DNA from: Lachnoclostridium sp. UBA1308
GTDB lineage: Bacteria; Bacillota; Clostridia; Lachnospirales; Lachnospiraceae
Reading direction: 5' to 3'
NCBI GenBank assembly: GCA_002307215.1
Contig: DBTU01000043.1
Location: 1-50,598 of the forward strand
Length of the DNA stretch: 50,598 nucleotides
The notes beneath the pieces are model-generated. The model was not told where the DNA came from. It made no database searches and was given only the letters and a program-made list of their open reading frames with translations. The position numbers were made by a program, and so were the translations under genes. Shown piece after piece: positions 33,595-43,000 of this stretch; position 1 is the stretch's first letter; the number at the start of each line of letters is the position of its first letter.

Positions 33595-33694
33595 CGACCC
33601 ATTACAGACGGTTCCTTCTTATATCTTATAGTATAACATACAAAACCATATTTTTAACTGCCAAATTTTATTAAAGAAATATAAAAATCATAGT

Positions 33695-35158
33695 TTATTG
33701 AGACTGTTTGTTCATTATAGTAAGACTGTCCAGAAGTTCTGTTTTCATATTGTATAGTTTGGAAGAGAGATCAACATATACGATATGGGGGTTAATCAGA
33801 CGCCTAACCTCATCCCAGAGAGTGTCCTGCTCTTTTATGCAATATTTCTGTATTTCCATAACGGAAGGCGATTGATATACGCATTTTCCGGATATAAATA
33901 TGGGTAATAGAAGTTCACGAAGCGTGTAGGTATTCGGATCCAGACGAGTTTTCTTCCAAGTAGCCAAAGGGTCAAATAACAGTAACGGTTGATCAGAAGA
34001 AAAGACCTCGTCCGCCAGGGCAATCAAATCCGCTTTCAGCTTACCGCTTTCTTTTTCGTAAATACGGTAAATCTTCTTGTTGCCGGGATTCGTAATCTTC
34101 CACTGGTTTTCAGATAGCTTAATTTTGGGGATAAAAGTCCCATCTCTAAAAATTGCAGACAATTTATAGACACCACCAAAGGATGGACAGTCTCTTGAGG
34201 TGATAAGCTTGGTCCCGACGCCCCAGGAATCGATTCGAGCGCCTTGGGTATTCAATGAGTCAATCAGATACTCATCAAGATCACTGGAAGCAGTGATGAC
34301 TGCATCTGTAAAGCCCACTGCATCAAGCATTTTTCTGGACTTCTTTGAAAGGTAAGCAAGATCGCCGCTGTCTAGACGGATACCGTATTTTTGTGGCATT
34401 TTATTACGAGCACGGAGTTCCTCAAATACTGCGATGGCATTAGGAACGCCGGATCTGAGTGTATCATAGGTGTCAACCAGAAGAGTAGTATTTTGTGGAT
34501 ACAGCTCAGCATATTTGCGGAAGGCAGTAAGCTCGTCGTCAAAGCTCATAATCCAGCTGTGTGCATGTGTTCCGAGTGCCGGAATATCAAACATCTTTGC
34601 GGAAAGTACATTGCTGGTGCCGACACAGCCGCCAATTACAGCAGCTCTTGCCCCCAAGGTTCCGGCATCCGGCCCCTGTGCTCTGCGAAGTCCGAATTCC
34701 ATGACAGGCTGACCACCTGCCGCATAAACAACACGAGAAGCCTTGGTAGCAATCAGACTCTGGTGGTTAACTATATTTAAAAGAGCGGTCTCAACCAACT
34801 GAGCTTCCATAATAGGAGCTATTACCTTAATTAAGGGCTCCATCGGAAATACTATGGTACCTTCCGGAATGGCATAGATATCTCCGGTAAAATGAAAATT
34901 TTTCAAATAGGACAAGAAGCCTTCATTAAATATCTTCTGTGTACGAAGGTATTCAATATCCTCCTCAAAAAACTGAAGTTCCTTTATGTAATCAATTACC
35001 TGTTCAAGTCCGGCGCATATGGCGTAACCGCTACCGGAAGGGTTCTCCCGGAAAAAAACATCAAAGATAACGGTGTCAGTATTATTATTGTTGTAATAAC
35101 CCTGCATCATTGTCAGCTCATAGAAATCAGTTAATAGGGTTAAATTTTGTTTTCCCAT
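33695..35158 (-). CDS. pncB: nicotinate phosphoribosyltransferase
   Basis: This enzyme converts nicotinate and PRPP to nicotinate mononucleotide in NAD salvage. The 487-residue product shows the family landmarks: LLTDFYELTMMQGY at the N-terminus, FDVFFRENPSGSGYA, MEFGLRRAQGPDAG, and GTHAHSWIMSFDDE with the conserved His region. The phosphate-binding core is in IRLDSGDLAYLSKK and DSWGVGTKLITS. Length is typical. The ATG at 35158 follows GGAG. Its upstream region holds repeat R2 copy D inside the likely leader, reversed relative to the gene. Confidence 0.95.
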   Translation of the reverse strand: MGKQNLTLLTDFYELTMMQGYYNNNNTDTVIFDVFFRENPSGSGYAICAGLEQVIDYIKELQFFEEDIEYLRTQKIFNEGFLSYLKNFHFTGDIYAIPEGTIVFPMEPLIKVIAPIMEAQLVETALLNIVNHQSLIATKASRVVYAAGGQPVMEFGLRRAQGPDAGTLGARAAVIGGCVGTSNVLSAKMFDIPALGTHAHSWIMSFDDELTAFRKYAELYPQNTTLLVDTYDTLRSGVPNAIAVFEELRARNKMPQKYGIRLDSGDLAYLSKKSRKMLDAVGFTDAVITASSDLDEYLIDSLNTQGARIDSWGVGTKLITSRDCPSFGGVYKLSAIFRDGTFIPKIKLSENQWKITNPGNKKIYRIYEKESGKLKADLIALADEVFSSDQPLLLFDPLATWKKTRLDPNTYTLRELLLPIFISGKCVYQSPSVMEIQKYCIKEQDTLWDEVRRLINPHIVYVDLSSKLYNMKTELLDSLTIMNKQSQ

Positions 35159-35188
35159 AATTATCTCCTTTTAAAGCAATACGGCATA

Positions 35189-35282
35189 GTGTGGATTAAG
35201 AAGCAATTCACACTTAGAAATTTGCGCCTGAGTAATCCTCAGTACAAACTAATTCTAAGATTAGGTATGTTGGTTAGTGAGT
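35189..35282 (+). repeat. R2 structured repeat, copy D
   Basis: Hairpin 1 pairs GTGTG, G, ATT with AAT, T, CACAC (one G-U) around loop aagaagc. Then come TTTGCGCC, TGAGTAATCCTC, AGTACAAACTAATTC and GGTATGTTGGTTAGTG. It is oriented opposite to pncB and would be in the pncB leader as antisense. Confidence 0.65.
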
Positions 35283-35300
35283 AAAGTTTTATAATTACAA

Positions 35301-35329
35301 ACCATATACCAGAATTAATAATAAGTCAA
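35301..35329 (-). promoter_or_regulatory. possible pncB promoter
   Basis: On the minus strand TTGACT (35329-35324) and TATGGT (35306-35301) with a 17-bp spacer. The -10 is weak. Confidence 0.35.
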
Positions 35330-35377
35330 GTATCAACAGCCGACTTATTTTGTTTGAACATGTTTTGTTTCATGATA

Positions 35378-35440
35378 TAGTTCAGCCGTCATAGAGATGT
35401 ATCCGGTCTTGTCACTATCCCTGTTAGGCTGAACTGTTAC
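35378..35440 (-). repeat. R1 palindromic element, copy C (internally deleted)
   Basis: Both ends are present (AGTTCAGCC and GGCTGAACTGTTAC) with right-arm sequence (AGAGATGTATCCGG) joined straight to left-arm sequence (TCTTGTCACTATCC). The whole centre is deleted, leaving about 60 bp. It lies nine bases past the stop of the hybrid kinase gene. Confidence 0.8.
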
Positions 35441-35448
35441 TTTTTCAA

Positions 35449-38244
35449 TTATTTTTTCAGAGTATGAACTAAATATTCGATTTCTTCTAAAAGTAGAGCA
35501 ACCATTTCCCAATCATTATCTTTTGTTGATTTCTCGGCGACTTCAGCAATTTCAGCAAGCTTCTTCGCTCGGACTGTGCTTGCGGAACCTTTCAATTTGT
35601 GAAAAAGGATTAAGGCATCTGCTTTGTCGCTTCTGTGAACGGCTTTTCTTATAGCTTCCATCAGAGGAAGAGATTGATCACAAAAATCATTAATCAGTTC
35701 CATACAGGATTCATAGTCAAAATCAGTTTCAATCATAAAAGAGGTAACGGTTTCTGTCAAAAAATCAACGGTAGCTTGCGGATCAGACTTGATGGTATAT
35801 AAATATTTCATAAGGAGTTGCTCCAGTATATGAATAGAAATGGGTTTATAAATGACGTCGTCCATGCCCGACTCCAAGCATTTTGTAGTATCCTCTTCCA
35901 ACGCATAGGCCGTCAGCGCAATGATTGGTGTATGTCTATCGTTCCCTTCAATAGCCCTAATTCTTCGGGTAGATTCATAACCATCCATTATCGGTAATTG
36001 GCAATCCATAAAAATAATATGATAGGGTTTATTTTGATATGCAAGCAGAGCTTTTTCTCCGTCAGTAGCCAGATCACAATAAAAGCCTTTGGTTCTCATT
36101 AGTTTCGTAAAGAAACTTATATTTGTCTCATTATCTTCGACAAGTAAAATGGAGACCTTACCTGCAGATTCGAAGGAATATACCTCGGTGTCATATTTGA
36201 TTGACTTATGGAGAGCGGAAGAGTCGTTTTTAAAGGATTTTTTCAACATAATGTGAAAGTGAAAAACGGATCCTTCTCCGGGTATGCTCAAAATGTTTAT
36301 TTCTCCCTGCATCATTTCGATTAGATTTTTGCAGATTGCGAGCCCCAGACCTGTTCCGCCGTATTTTCTGGTCGAGGAAGCATCTGCCTGGCAGAAGGGT
36401 TCAAATAATCGACCGATTTCTTCCTGGGAAAGGCCGATACCGGTATCTTCTATAGAAAAGGATATGATTACTGTTTGATCAAATTGGGTTTCCAATTTTA
36501 CCCGGATGGTTATAGTGCCCATATCTGTAAATTTCACGGCATTACTTACCAGATTGCTGATAATTTGTTTCAGTTTCGTAGGATCACCCAGCGTATATTC
36601 GGGAAGTCGGGCATCGTAATTAATACTCATTTCCAGACCCTTTGAAGCGGCTTTTACATCAAATAAATGAATAGCTGTTTCAATTGTCGGTATTAATTCA
36701 AAGGGAATTTGCTCAAGTACCATTCTGCCGGCTTCAATTTTTGATATATCCAAAAGATCATTAATGATTGCCAATAAGGAATCGGTAGAGCCGGCAATGG
36801 TTTTCACATAATCCAACTGCTCTTCGTTTAGGGGGGTTTCCTCCAGTAGACGAAGAAATCCTACAATACCGTTCAGTGGAGTTCTGATTTCATGACTCAT
36901 ATTAGCCAAAAAGCGACTTTTATATTTACTGGAAGCAACCGCCTGATCTTTGGCGGCGACCAGGGCCTGATTAGCAGTGGCAAGCTCCGAGGTTCGGTCA
37001 TGAATTTTGTCCTCAAGGGTAATAATTTGGTTGTTAATCTCATCAGCCATGTGATTAAAGGCTAGGGCTAATTTTCCGATGTCATCATTTCGAAACACAG
37101 CGGCTCGGACAGTGAGTTCGCCCTTAGATAATTGTTCGGCGGTAACTACCAGGTGCCTTATCGGCTTTAATATGATTTTGGAACCGGCAAAGGTAAAAAG
37201 TATCACTATGAATACAGTAGCAAGGCAGAGAATAGCAGCCGAGTACAGATTGTTTTTAAACGCAGAGGTTAGGATGCTGTCCGGAATACAGGTGATGATG
37301 ATCCAGTCAATATCATTGGAGGTGTATTCGTTGATGTTTACATAATATCTTTTGTGCATAGACTTAATAAAGTATTTACCTTGTCCTGTTTTTATATATG
37401 TATGATAAGCTTCCGTTATGGTTTTATCATCGGCTTGACTTAAGGGTATTCCGGTAGAGGATCCATCAGCCAGAATACTGTAATTTGCTGTGCCGTTGGA
37501 GTTTGCTATAATATTGCCTGTATTATTATCTATAATAAAGCCTTCACCCAATTTTCCCTGAAGCATACTTTGAAGGGAATTACTGAGCGTCCCCAGACGA
37601 ATATGGGATGCTAATACACCCAGTAAGGCTCCGTCATCATTATAAATAGGACATGAGGCAGTTATCATAAGGTCATCGCTAAACATATTTTTTACCGGAC
37701 TGGTAAAGACTTGTAGGCCCTTATTCTTGGCAATCATATACCAATTACTGGTTCTTGGATCCTTGTATAGGTTTTCGGGTTTTGAATTATAATTACTCGT
37801 GGTATCTGTATAACCTGTTGTTGAATAGGTTTTATACTCAATCCTATTCGTTGTAGTATTTCGTTGTGCACCGTAGTAAGTACCATTTTCAGTAACATAG
37901 CATACACTGGAGATATCATCAATGGAAGCGCTGATCATACCCGTTAAAAAACGTTGTCGATCCGCTGAATCACTCATATTAATAATCCCGTTTTTTATCA
38001 AATACTTATTTGATTCATTCACAGATAAAGGAGTAGTTATCATATTATCAATATCATCATAGATAGATTCATAAATATTATCCTCCAGCTGTATAATGGT
38101 TTCACGAATGGAGGTTTGCAAAGCCGCAAATACAATAATTGAGATGGCGCAAATACTGATAATATTGAGCAAGATAAAGCTTGTATTTATCAATAGTAAT
38201 AATGACTTCCCTTTTTCTTCTTTTGTATTTCTACTTCGTTTCAT
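35449..38244 (-). CDS. hybrid sensor histidine kinase with receiver and Hpt domains
   Basis: The 931-residue membrane kinase has two membrane segments (about residues 15-38 and 335-355) flanking an extracellular dCache-type sensor (with MISASIDDISSVCYV). A HAMP linker (about 355-408) and HisKA with MSHEIRTPLNGI (phospho-His about 446) follow. A HATPase domain shows NAVKFTDMGTI, EDTGIGLSQEE and YGGTGLGLAI. A receiver domain has phospho-acceptor Asp in FMDCQLPIMDGYE (about 746), and a C-terminal Hpt has FHKLKGSAST (His about 881). This is a complete phosphorelay in one chain; its final partner and signal are not encoded nearby. The ATG at 38244 follows AAGGAG. Confidence 0.93.
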   Translation of the reverse strand: MKRSRNTKEEKGKSLLLLINTSFILLNIISICAISIIVFAALQTSIRETIIQLEDNIYESIYDDIDNMITTPLSVNESNKYLIKNGIINMSDSADRQRFLTGMISASIDDISSVCYVTENGTYYGAQRNTTTNRIEYKTYSTTGYTDTTSNYNSKPENLYKDPRTSNWYMIAKNKGLQVFTSPVKNMFSDDLMITASCPIYNDDGALLGVLASHIRLGTLSNSLQSMLQGKLGEGFIIDNNTGNIIANSNGTANYSILADGSSTGIPLSQADDKTITEAYHTYIKTGQGKYFIKSMHKRYYVNINEYTSNDIDWIIITCIPDSILTSAFKNNLYSAAILCLATVFIVILFTFAGSKIILKPIRHLVVTAEQLSKGELTVRAAVFRNDDIGKLALAFNHMADEINNQIITLEDKIHDRTSELATANQALVAAKDQAVASSKYKSRFLANMSHEIRTPLNGIVGFLRLLEETPLNEEQLDYVKTIAGSTDSLLAIINDLLDISKIEAGRMVLEQIPFELIPTIETAIHLFDVKAASKGLEMSINYDARLPEYTLGDPTKLKQIISNLVSNAVKFTDMGTITIRVKLETQFDQTVIISFSIEDTGIGLSQEEIGRLFEPFCQADASSTRKYGGTGLGLAICKNLIEMMQGEINILSIPGEGSVFHFHIMLKKSFKNDSSALHKSIKYDTEVYSFESAGKVSILLVEDNETNISFFTKLMRTKGFYCDLATDGEKALLAYQNKPYHIIFMDCQLPIMDGYESTRRIRAIEGNDRHTPIIALTAYALEEDTTKCLESGMDDVIYKPISIHILEQLLMKYLYTIKSDPQATVDFLTETVTSFMIETDFDYESCMELINDFCDQSLPLMEAIRKAVHRSDKADALILFHKLKGSASTVRAKKLAEIAEVAEKSTKDNDWEMVALLLEEIEYLVHTLKK

Positions 38245-38433
38245 TGGTTAACTCCTTGCTGTTTATCGGAATCATTGCAGAAAAATGGTGACGGCGTATG
38301 AAAGGCGGTCAACTATAATATATCATATATTTAAAATAATTTGAACATTGATACCTAACTAATAAAAATATTTATCACACCAAAAAACAGGGTATTATTC
38401 ATTAGACAAACGATATTATATAGGCGAAGTATA

Positions 38434-38571
38434 ATGCTTGATAATAAGGAGAAACTTATAGCTGATAATTAAATTCAGTGAAAACCGGACACTTGAATAC
38501 TCAGTCGTATTCACAGAAAACGGTAAAAATATAATCTGTATATTTGAAGTAATCCGGACAGAGAGGTATAA
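38434..38571 (+). pseudogene. possible small ORF broken by frameshift and repeat R2
   Basis: ATG 38434 opens a 12-codon ORF (MLDNKEKLIADN). In the +1 frame coding-like sequence continues (KFSENRTLEYSVVF, then ENGKNIICIFEVIRTERYKC) until repeat R2 copy E begins at 38572. This looks like a small gene with one frameshift whose 3' end was replaced by the repeat. No family recognised; it could be chance. Confidence 0.3.
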
Positions 38572-38680
38572 GTGTGAAATGGTTTTTCAAATCTTTCACT
38601 CACAAAGTTTGTGCCTGCGTAACCAAAGTGCGAAGAACGCACTCGGCACAAACTTATATGCGCAAAAAGAATGCGCAGGA
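38572..38680 (+). repeat. R2 structured repeat, copy E (expanded)
   Basis: Hairpin 1 begins GTGTGAAAT. Hairpin 2 pairs GTTTGTGCC perfectly with GGCACAAAC and encloses the TGCGTAACC block plus an extra stem (AGTGCG / CGCACT). A third stem, TGCGC / GCGCA, follows. It ends 12 bp before the asparaginase start and would be in its leader. Confidence 0.7.
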
Positions 38681-38692
38681 ATAGGGGTAAAA

Positions 38693-39736
38693 ATGAAAAA
38701 AATACTTGTTGTTTTCACAGGAGGGACAATAGGAAGTAGAATACATAATTCTACTATCGATGTAGATGAGGAGAGTGGATTTTATCTTTTAAAACTGTTT
38801 CAGGATAAATATCATTATGATCTGGAGTTTGATACATTACAGCCAATTAACATTCTGAGTGAGAATTGTACTCCAAATCATTGGGAAATATTATTAAATG
38901 CGATGTGGCAAATTGACAGAAGTAAGTATGACGGCATCATCGTAACACATGGAACGGATACTTTACCGTATACATCAGCCTCCATAAGCTTCATATTCAA
39001 TGATACGGAGATACCGATTGTAATAACAGGCAGTAATTATGCTTTAGATGGTGAAGGAAGTAACGGTCTAAATAATTTTTGCTGCTCCGTGGAATTTGTT
39101 ATTAATACCGCCCTGCCCGGTGTTTATACGATTTATGAAGATAACCATGGTAAAAACGTCGTATATCTGGCAAGTAGAATTCAGGAAGCGGATTCCTATA
39201 ACGATCAGTTTTCCGGCTTTGGAGGGGATGCTTTTGGTGAAATCAGGAATGGAGAGTTTCTTCTGAACAATAATCGGATTAACCCACAGGTAGACCGGTT
39301 GAAAGAGCAGATTCATTCTCATACGGGATCATTTGATGCCAAATTTACCTTTCATAATCAAATTATTGCAATAAGGCCATACCCCGGACTTGATTACTCT
39401 ATATTACAATTTGCCAAGAAGCCCAAGGCCATTCTTCATAGCTTGTATCATTCGGGAACGGGCTGTACGGATGTCGCAGACTGTTCAATTGCAGAATTTG
39501 TCAAAAGATGCAGGGAGGAAGGAATTGATCTTTACCTGATTTCCTTTAAGAATATTGACAGGGATTTATACAGAACCAGCAGAGAGATATTAGAGAATGG
39601 AGCGATTCCGCTGCAAAACATCTCCTTTGAAGCGGCTTACGCTAAGCTGTGCATTGCTTATAACCAGACGGAGATGCCCCCGCAGGAATACATGATTAAG
39701 GAGTTGTTTTTTGAGTATTTACCGAGATTCTCTTGA
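38693..39736 (+). CDS. L-asparaginase (type I, cytoplasmic)
   Basis: The 347-residue product hydrolyses asparagine to aspartate and ammonia. The first catalytic Thr is in FTGGTIGSR (about residues 8-16), the second catalytic block in IVTHGTDTLPYT (about 82-93), and TGSNYALDGEGSNGLNN follows. There is no signal peptide, so it is cytoplasmic, like AnsA. Start: ATG at 38693 after AGGGGT. In-frame codons upstream run through repeat R2 and are rejected. Its stop codon overlaps the -35 box of the ileS promoter. Confidence 0.88.
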   Translation: MKKILVVFTGGTIGSRIHNSTIDVDEESGFYLLKLFQDKYHYDLEFDTLQPINILSENCTPNHWEILLNAMWQIDRSKYDGIIVTHGTDTLPYTSASISFIFNDTEIPIVITGSNYALDGEGSNGLNNFCCSVEFVINTALPGVYTIYEDNHGKNVVYLASRIQEADSYNDQFSGFGGDAFGEIRNGEFLLNNNRINPQVDRLKEQIHSHTGSFDAKFTFHNQIIAIRPYPGLDYSILQFAKKPKAILHSLYHSGTGCTDVADCSIAEFVKRCREEGIDLYLISFKNIDRDLYRTSREILENGAIPLQNISFEAAYAKLCIAYNQTEMPPQEYMIKELFFEYLPRFS

Positions 39737-39761
39737 CAATTTAATGTTTATATAATAATAT
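39733..39761 (+). promoter_or_regulatory. sigma-A promoter of ileS
   Basis: TTGACA (39733-39738) includes the asparaginase TGA stop (39734-39736); TAATAT (39756-39761) is 17 bp away. It produces the T-box leader. Confidence 0.78.
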
Positions 39762-39764
39762 GAA

Positions 39765-40027
39765 AAAAATTGATAAAAACGATGACGGAGAGAGTAAGCA
39801 TTCGTAAAAGTGACAGCGAGTCGGGGATTGTGTAAGCCCGGTACGAGTAACTGATGACTGAAAATCACTCCATAGCTGCGAGACCCAAAGGCAAACTTAG
39901 CTGAGTAGGTTGAGCCGGTATCTACCGTTATATAGATAATGTATGAATGCCCGACCGGCTAAGTACGTGAAACAGGTGGTTAAATGAAAGCATATGCTCT
40001 CATCCTATTTCGGATGAGAGCCTTTTT
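39765..40027 (+). ncRNA. T-box riboswitch (tRNA-Ile) upstream of ileS
   Basis: The leader has the specifier context GAAAATCACTCC with ATC (39864-39866), an isoleucine codon. The 3' T-box core reads ACAGGTGGTTAAATG (about 39972-39986), a variant of AGGGTGGTACCGCG that keeps TGGT for pairing with the tRNA end. It is followed by terminator GCTCTCATCC/GGATGAGAGC plus T5 (39996-40027). Stem I and the pseudoknot/linker regions (GGCAAAC; GAGCCGGTATCTACCG) are conserved with clostridial Ile T-boxes as I remember them. The 5' boundary is approximate. Confidence 0.88.
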
Positions 40028-40052
40028 ACGTAAAAACCTAAGGAGGATTCAC

Positions 40053-43000
40053 ATGTACGATAAGGTGTCCACAGATCTAAACTTTGTTGAGAGAGAGAAG
40101 AAGGTTCTCAAGTTATGGAAGGATAATAACATTTTTGAGGAAAGTATTAAAGAACGTAAAGATGGTGAGACTTATACCTTTTATGACGGTCCACCGACGG
40201 CAAACGGAAAACCGCACATCGGCCATGTATTGACGAGGGTCATCAAGGATATGATTCCGAGATATAGAACGATGAAGGGCTATAAAGTTCTTCGGAAGGC
40301 AGGCTGGGATACTCACGGACTTCCGGTTGAGCTTGAGGTTGAAAAGAAGCTGGGCATCGACGGTAAGGAGCAAATTGAGGAATATGGCTTGGAGCCGTTT
40401 ATACAAGAATGTAAGGAAAGTGTGTGGAAATACAAGGGCATGTGGGAGGAGTTCTCAGGAATCGTAGGCTTTTGGGCTGACATGGAGAATCCTTATGTAA
40501 CCTACAATAATGACTATATTGAATCAGAATGGTGGTCTTTAAAGCAGATTTGGAATAAGGACCTTCTGTATAAGGGCTTTAAGATTGTGCCCTACTGTCC
40601 AAGATGCGGAACCCCTCTGTCAAGTCATGAGGTTGCGCAAGGCTATAAGGATGTGAAAGAGAAGTCTGTAATCGCAAAGTTCAAGGTTAAGGGAACACAG
40701 AATGAATATATCCTGGCATGGACAACAACACCTTGGACACTTCCCTCCAATGTTGCCCTTTGTGTTAATCCGAAGGAAACCTATGTTAAAGTAAAGGTGA
40801 CAGTGGATTCTAAGGGTAATGTCTTGAAGAAGGATGGAAGCTGTTCCTGCGGACATGATCATGGACGCGACCAAGAGCCACAGGTTCCAGTTGGTACGGA
40901 ATATTACATTCTGGCAGAAGCTCTTCTCAATGTCATTGAGGGTGATTATGAGGTTACCCAAACCTATGTCGGTAAGGATTTAGAGTATAAAGAATATGAG
41001 CCGTTATTTGATTATGCAGAGGTGGACAGAAAGGCCTTTTATGTTACCTGTGATAATTATGTTACGCTCAGTGACGGTACCGGTGTCGTGCATATGGCGC
41101 CTGCTTTTGGTGAGGATGATAACAGGGTAGGTAAGATTTATGACCTTCCATTTGTACAGTTGATTGATGCGAAAGGTGAGTTTAAACCTGAGGCAACTGA
41201 TTTTGCAGGGCTATTCTGTAAGAAGGCAGATGAGCAGGTCATGAAGAAGCTCGCAGAAAAAGGCCTACTCTTTAAGATACTGAAATTCGAACACAGCTAT
41301 CCGTTTTGCTGGCGTTGTGATACGCCCTTGATTTATTATGCAAGAGAATCATGGTTTATTAAGATGACCGCGGTTAAGGATCAGCTAATAGCCAATAATA
41401 ACACCATCAACTGGATGCCGGAGAGCATCGGGCAGGGTCGATTTGGTGACTGGCTGAAAAATGTCCAGGATTGGGGCCTTTCTCGTGACCGTTATTGGGG
41501 CACCCCTCTTCCTATATGGGAATGTGAGGATGGACACCGTCACTGCATCGGAAGCATCGCAGAACTTAAATCGATGTCCGATAACTGCCCGGAGGACATA
41601 GAGCTTCACAGGCCATATATTGATGCGGTTACCCTTCGATGTCCGGAGTGTGGCAAGACAATGACCCGTGTTAAACCGGTAATTGACTGTTGGTACGATT
41701 CGGGATCTATGCCGTTTGCACAATGGCACTTTCCTTTTGATAACAAAGATATTTTTGAGGATAATTTCCCGGCTGATTTCATCAGTGAGGCAGTGGATCA
41801 GACCAGAGGATGGTTTTATTCTCTGCTTGCAATTTCCACGTTGATCTTTGAGAAAGCACCATTCAAAAACGTTATCGTACTGGGACATGTTCAGGATGAG
41901 AACGGTCAGAAGATGTCCAAATCAAAGGGAAATGCGGTAGACCCGATGGAAGCACTGGAAAAGCACGGAGCCGATGCAATTCGCTGGTACTTCTATATTA
42001 ACTCTGCCTTATGGCTACCAAACCGATTTAATGACGGTGCTGTAACCGAAGGACAGAGAAAATTCATGGGAACGCTATGGAATACGTATGCATTCTTCGT
42101 TCTTTATGCCAATATTGATAATTTTAATGCTACCGAATATAAATTGGAATATGATAAGCTTCCGGTTATGGATAAATGGTTGCTCTCCAAATTAAACACA
42201 TTGACAAAGCAGGTTGATGAGCATCTGGATAATTACCGCATCACAGAGGCTGCAAGAACACTTGCAGACTTTGTAGATGAGCTCTCCAACTGGTACGTAA
42301 GAAGAAGTCGCGAACGCTTCTGGGCAAAAGAAATGCCACAGGATAAAATCAATGCCTATATGACACTTTATACTGCACTGGTAACTACAGCTAAGCTATC
42401 CGCTCCGTTCATTCCGTTTATGACCGAGGATATCTATCAGAACCTTGTGGTTAATCTTGATAAGAATGCACCGAAAAGTATCCATCTCTGCGATTATCCA
42501 GCCGTTGAGGAAAGCTTTATTGATGCCGAATTAGAGGTAAATATGGAGGAGGTGCTTGAGGTCGTAGTTCTAGGCCGTGGATGTCGTAATACAGCCAATA
42601 TCAAGAATCGCCAGCCGATCAAAACGATGTATGTAAAAGCAGAAGCAAAGCTATCAGATTTCTATAAGGAAATAATTGCGGATGAGCTTAATATCAAAGA
42701 AGTTGTATTTGCGGATGATGTAAGAGACTTTACCTCTTATAGTTTCAAACCGCAATTAAAGACCTTAGGTCCAAAGTTCGGAAAGCAAATCGGACAAATT
42801 CGTACCATTTTATCCGAACTTAACGGCAATGCAGCTATGGATAAAATCAATGCCTCCGGACATCTGTTGATTACCTTGGACGGTGTGGAAGCAGTGCTTG
42901 ATAAAGAGGATTTGTTGATTGAGGCAGCTCAGACAGAGGGCTTTGTCTCTAATTCAGACCACGGGATTACCGTAATATTGGATACCAACTTGACCGAGGA

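Noticed and set aside
38579..38692. 38-codon N-terminal extension of the asparaginase
   Set aside because: It is encoded by repeat R2 copy E; the family start motif begins right at the ATG at 38693.
39984..40052. 23-codon N-terminal extension of IleRS
   Set aside because: It lies in the T-box terminator, while AAGGAGGA supports 40053.
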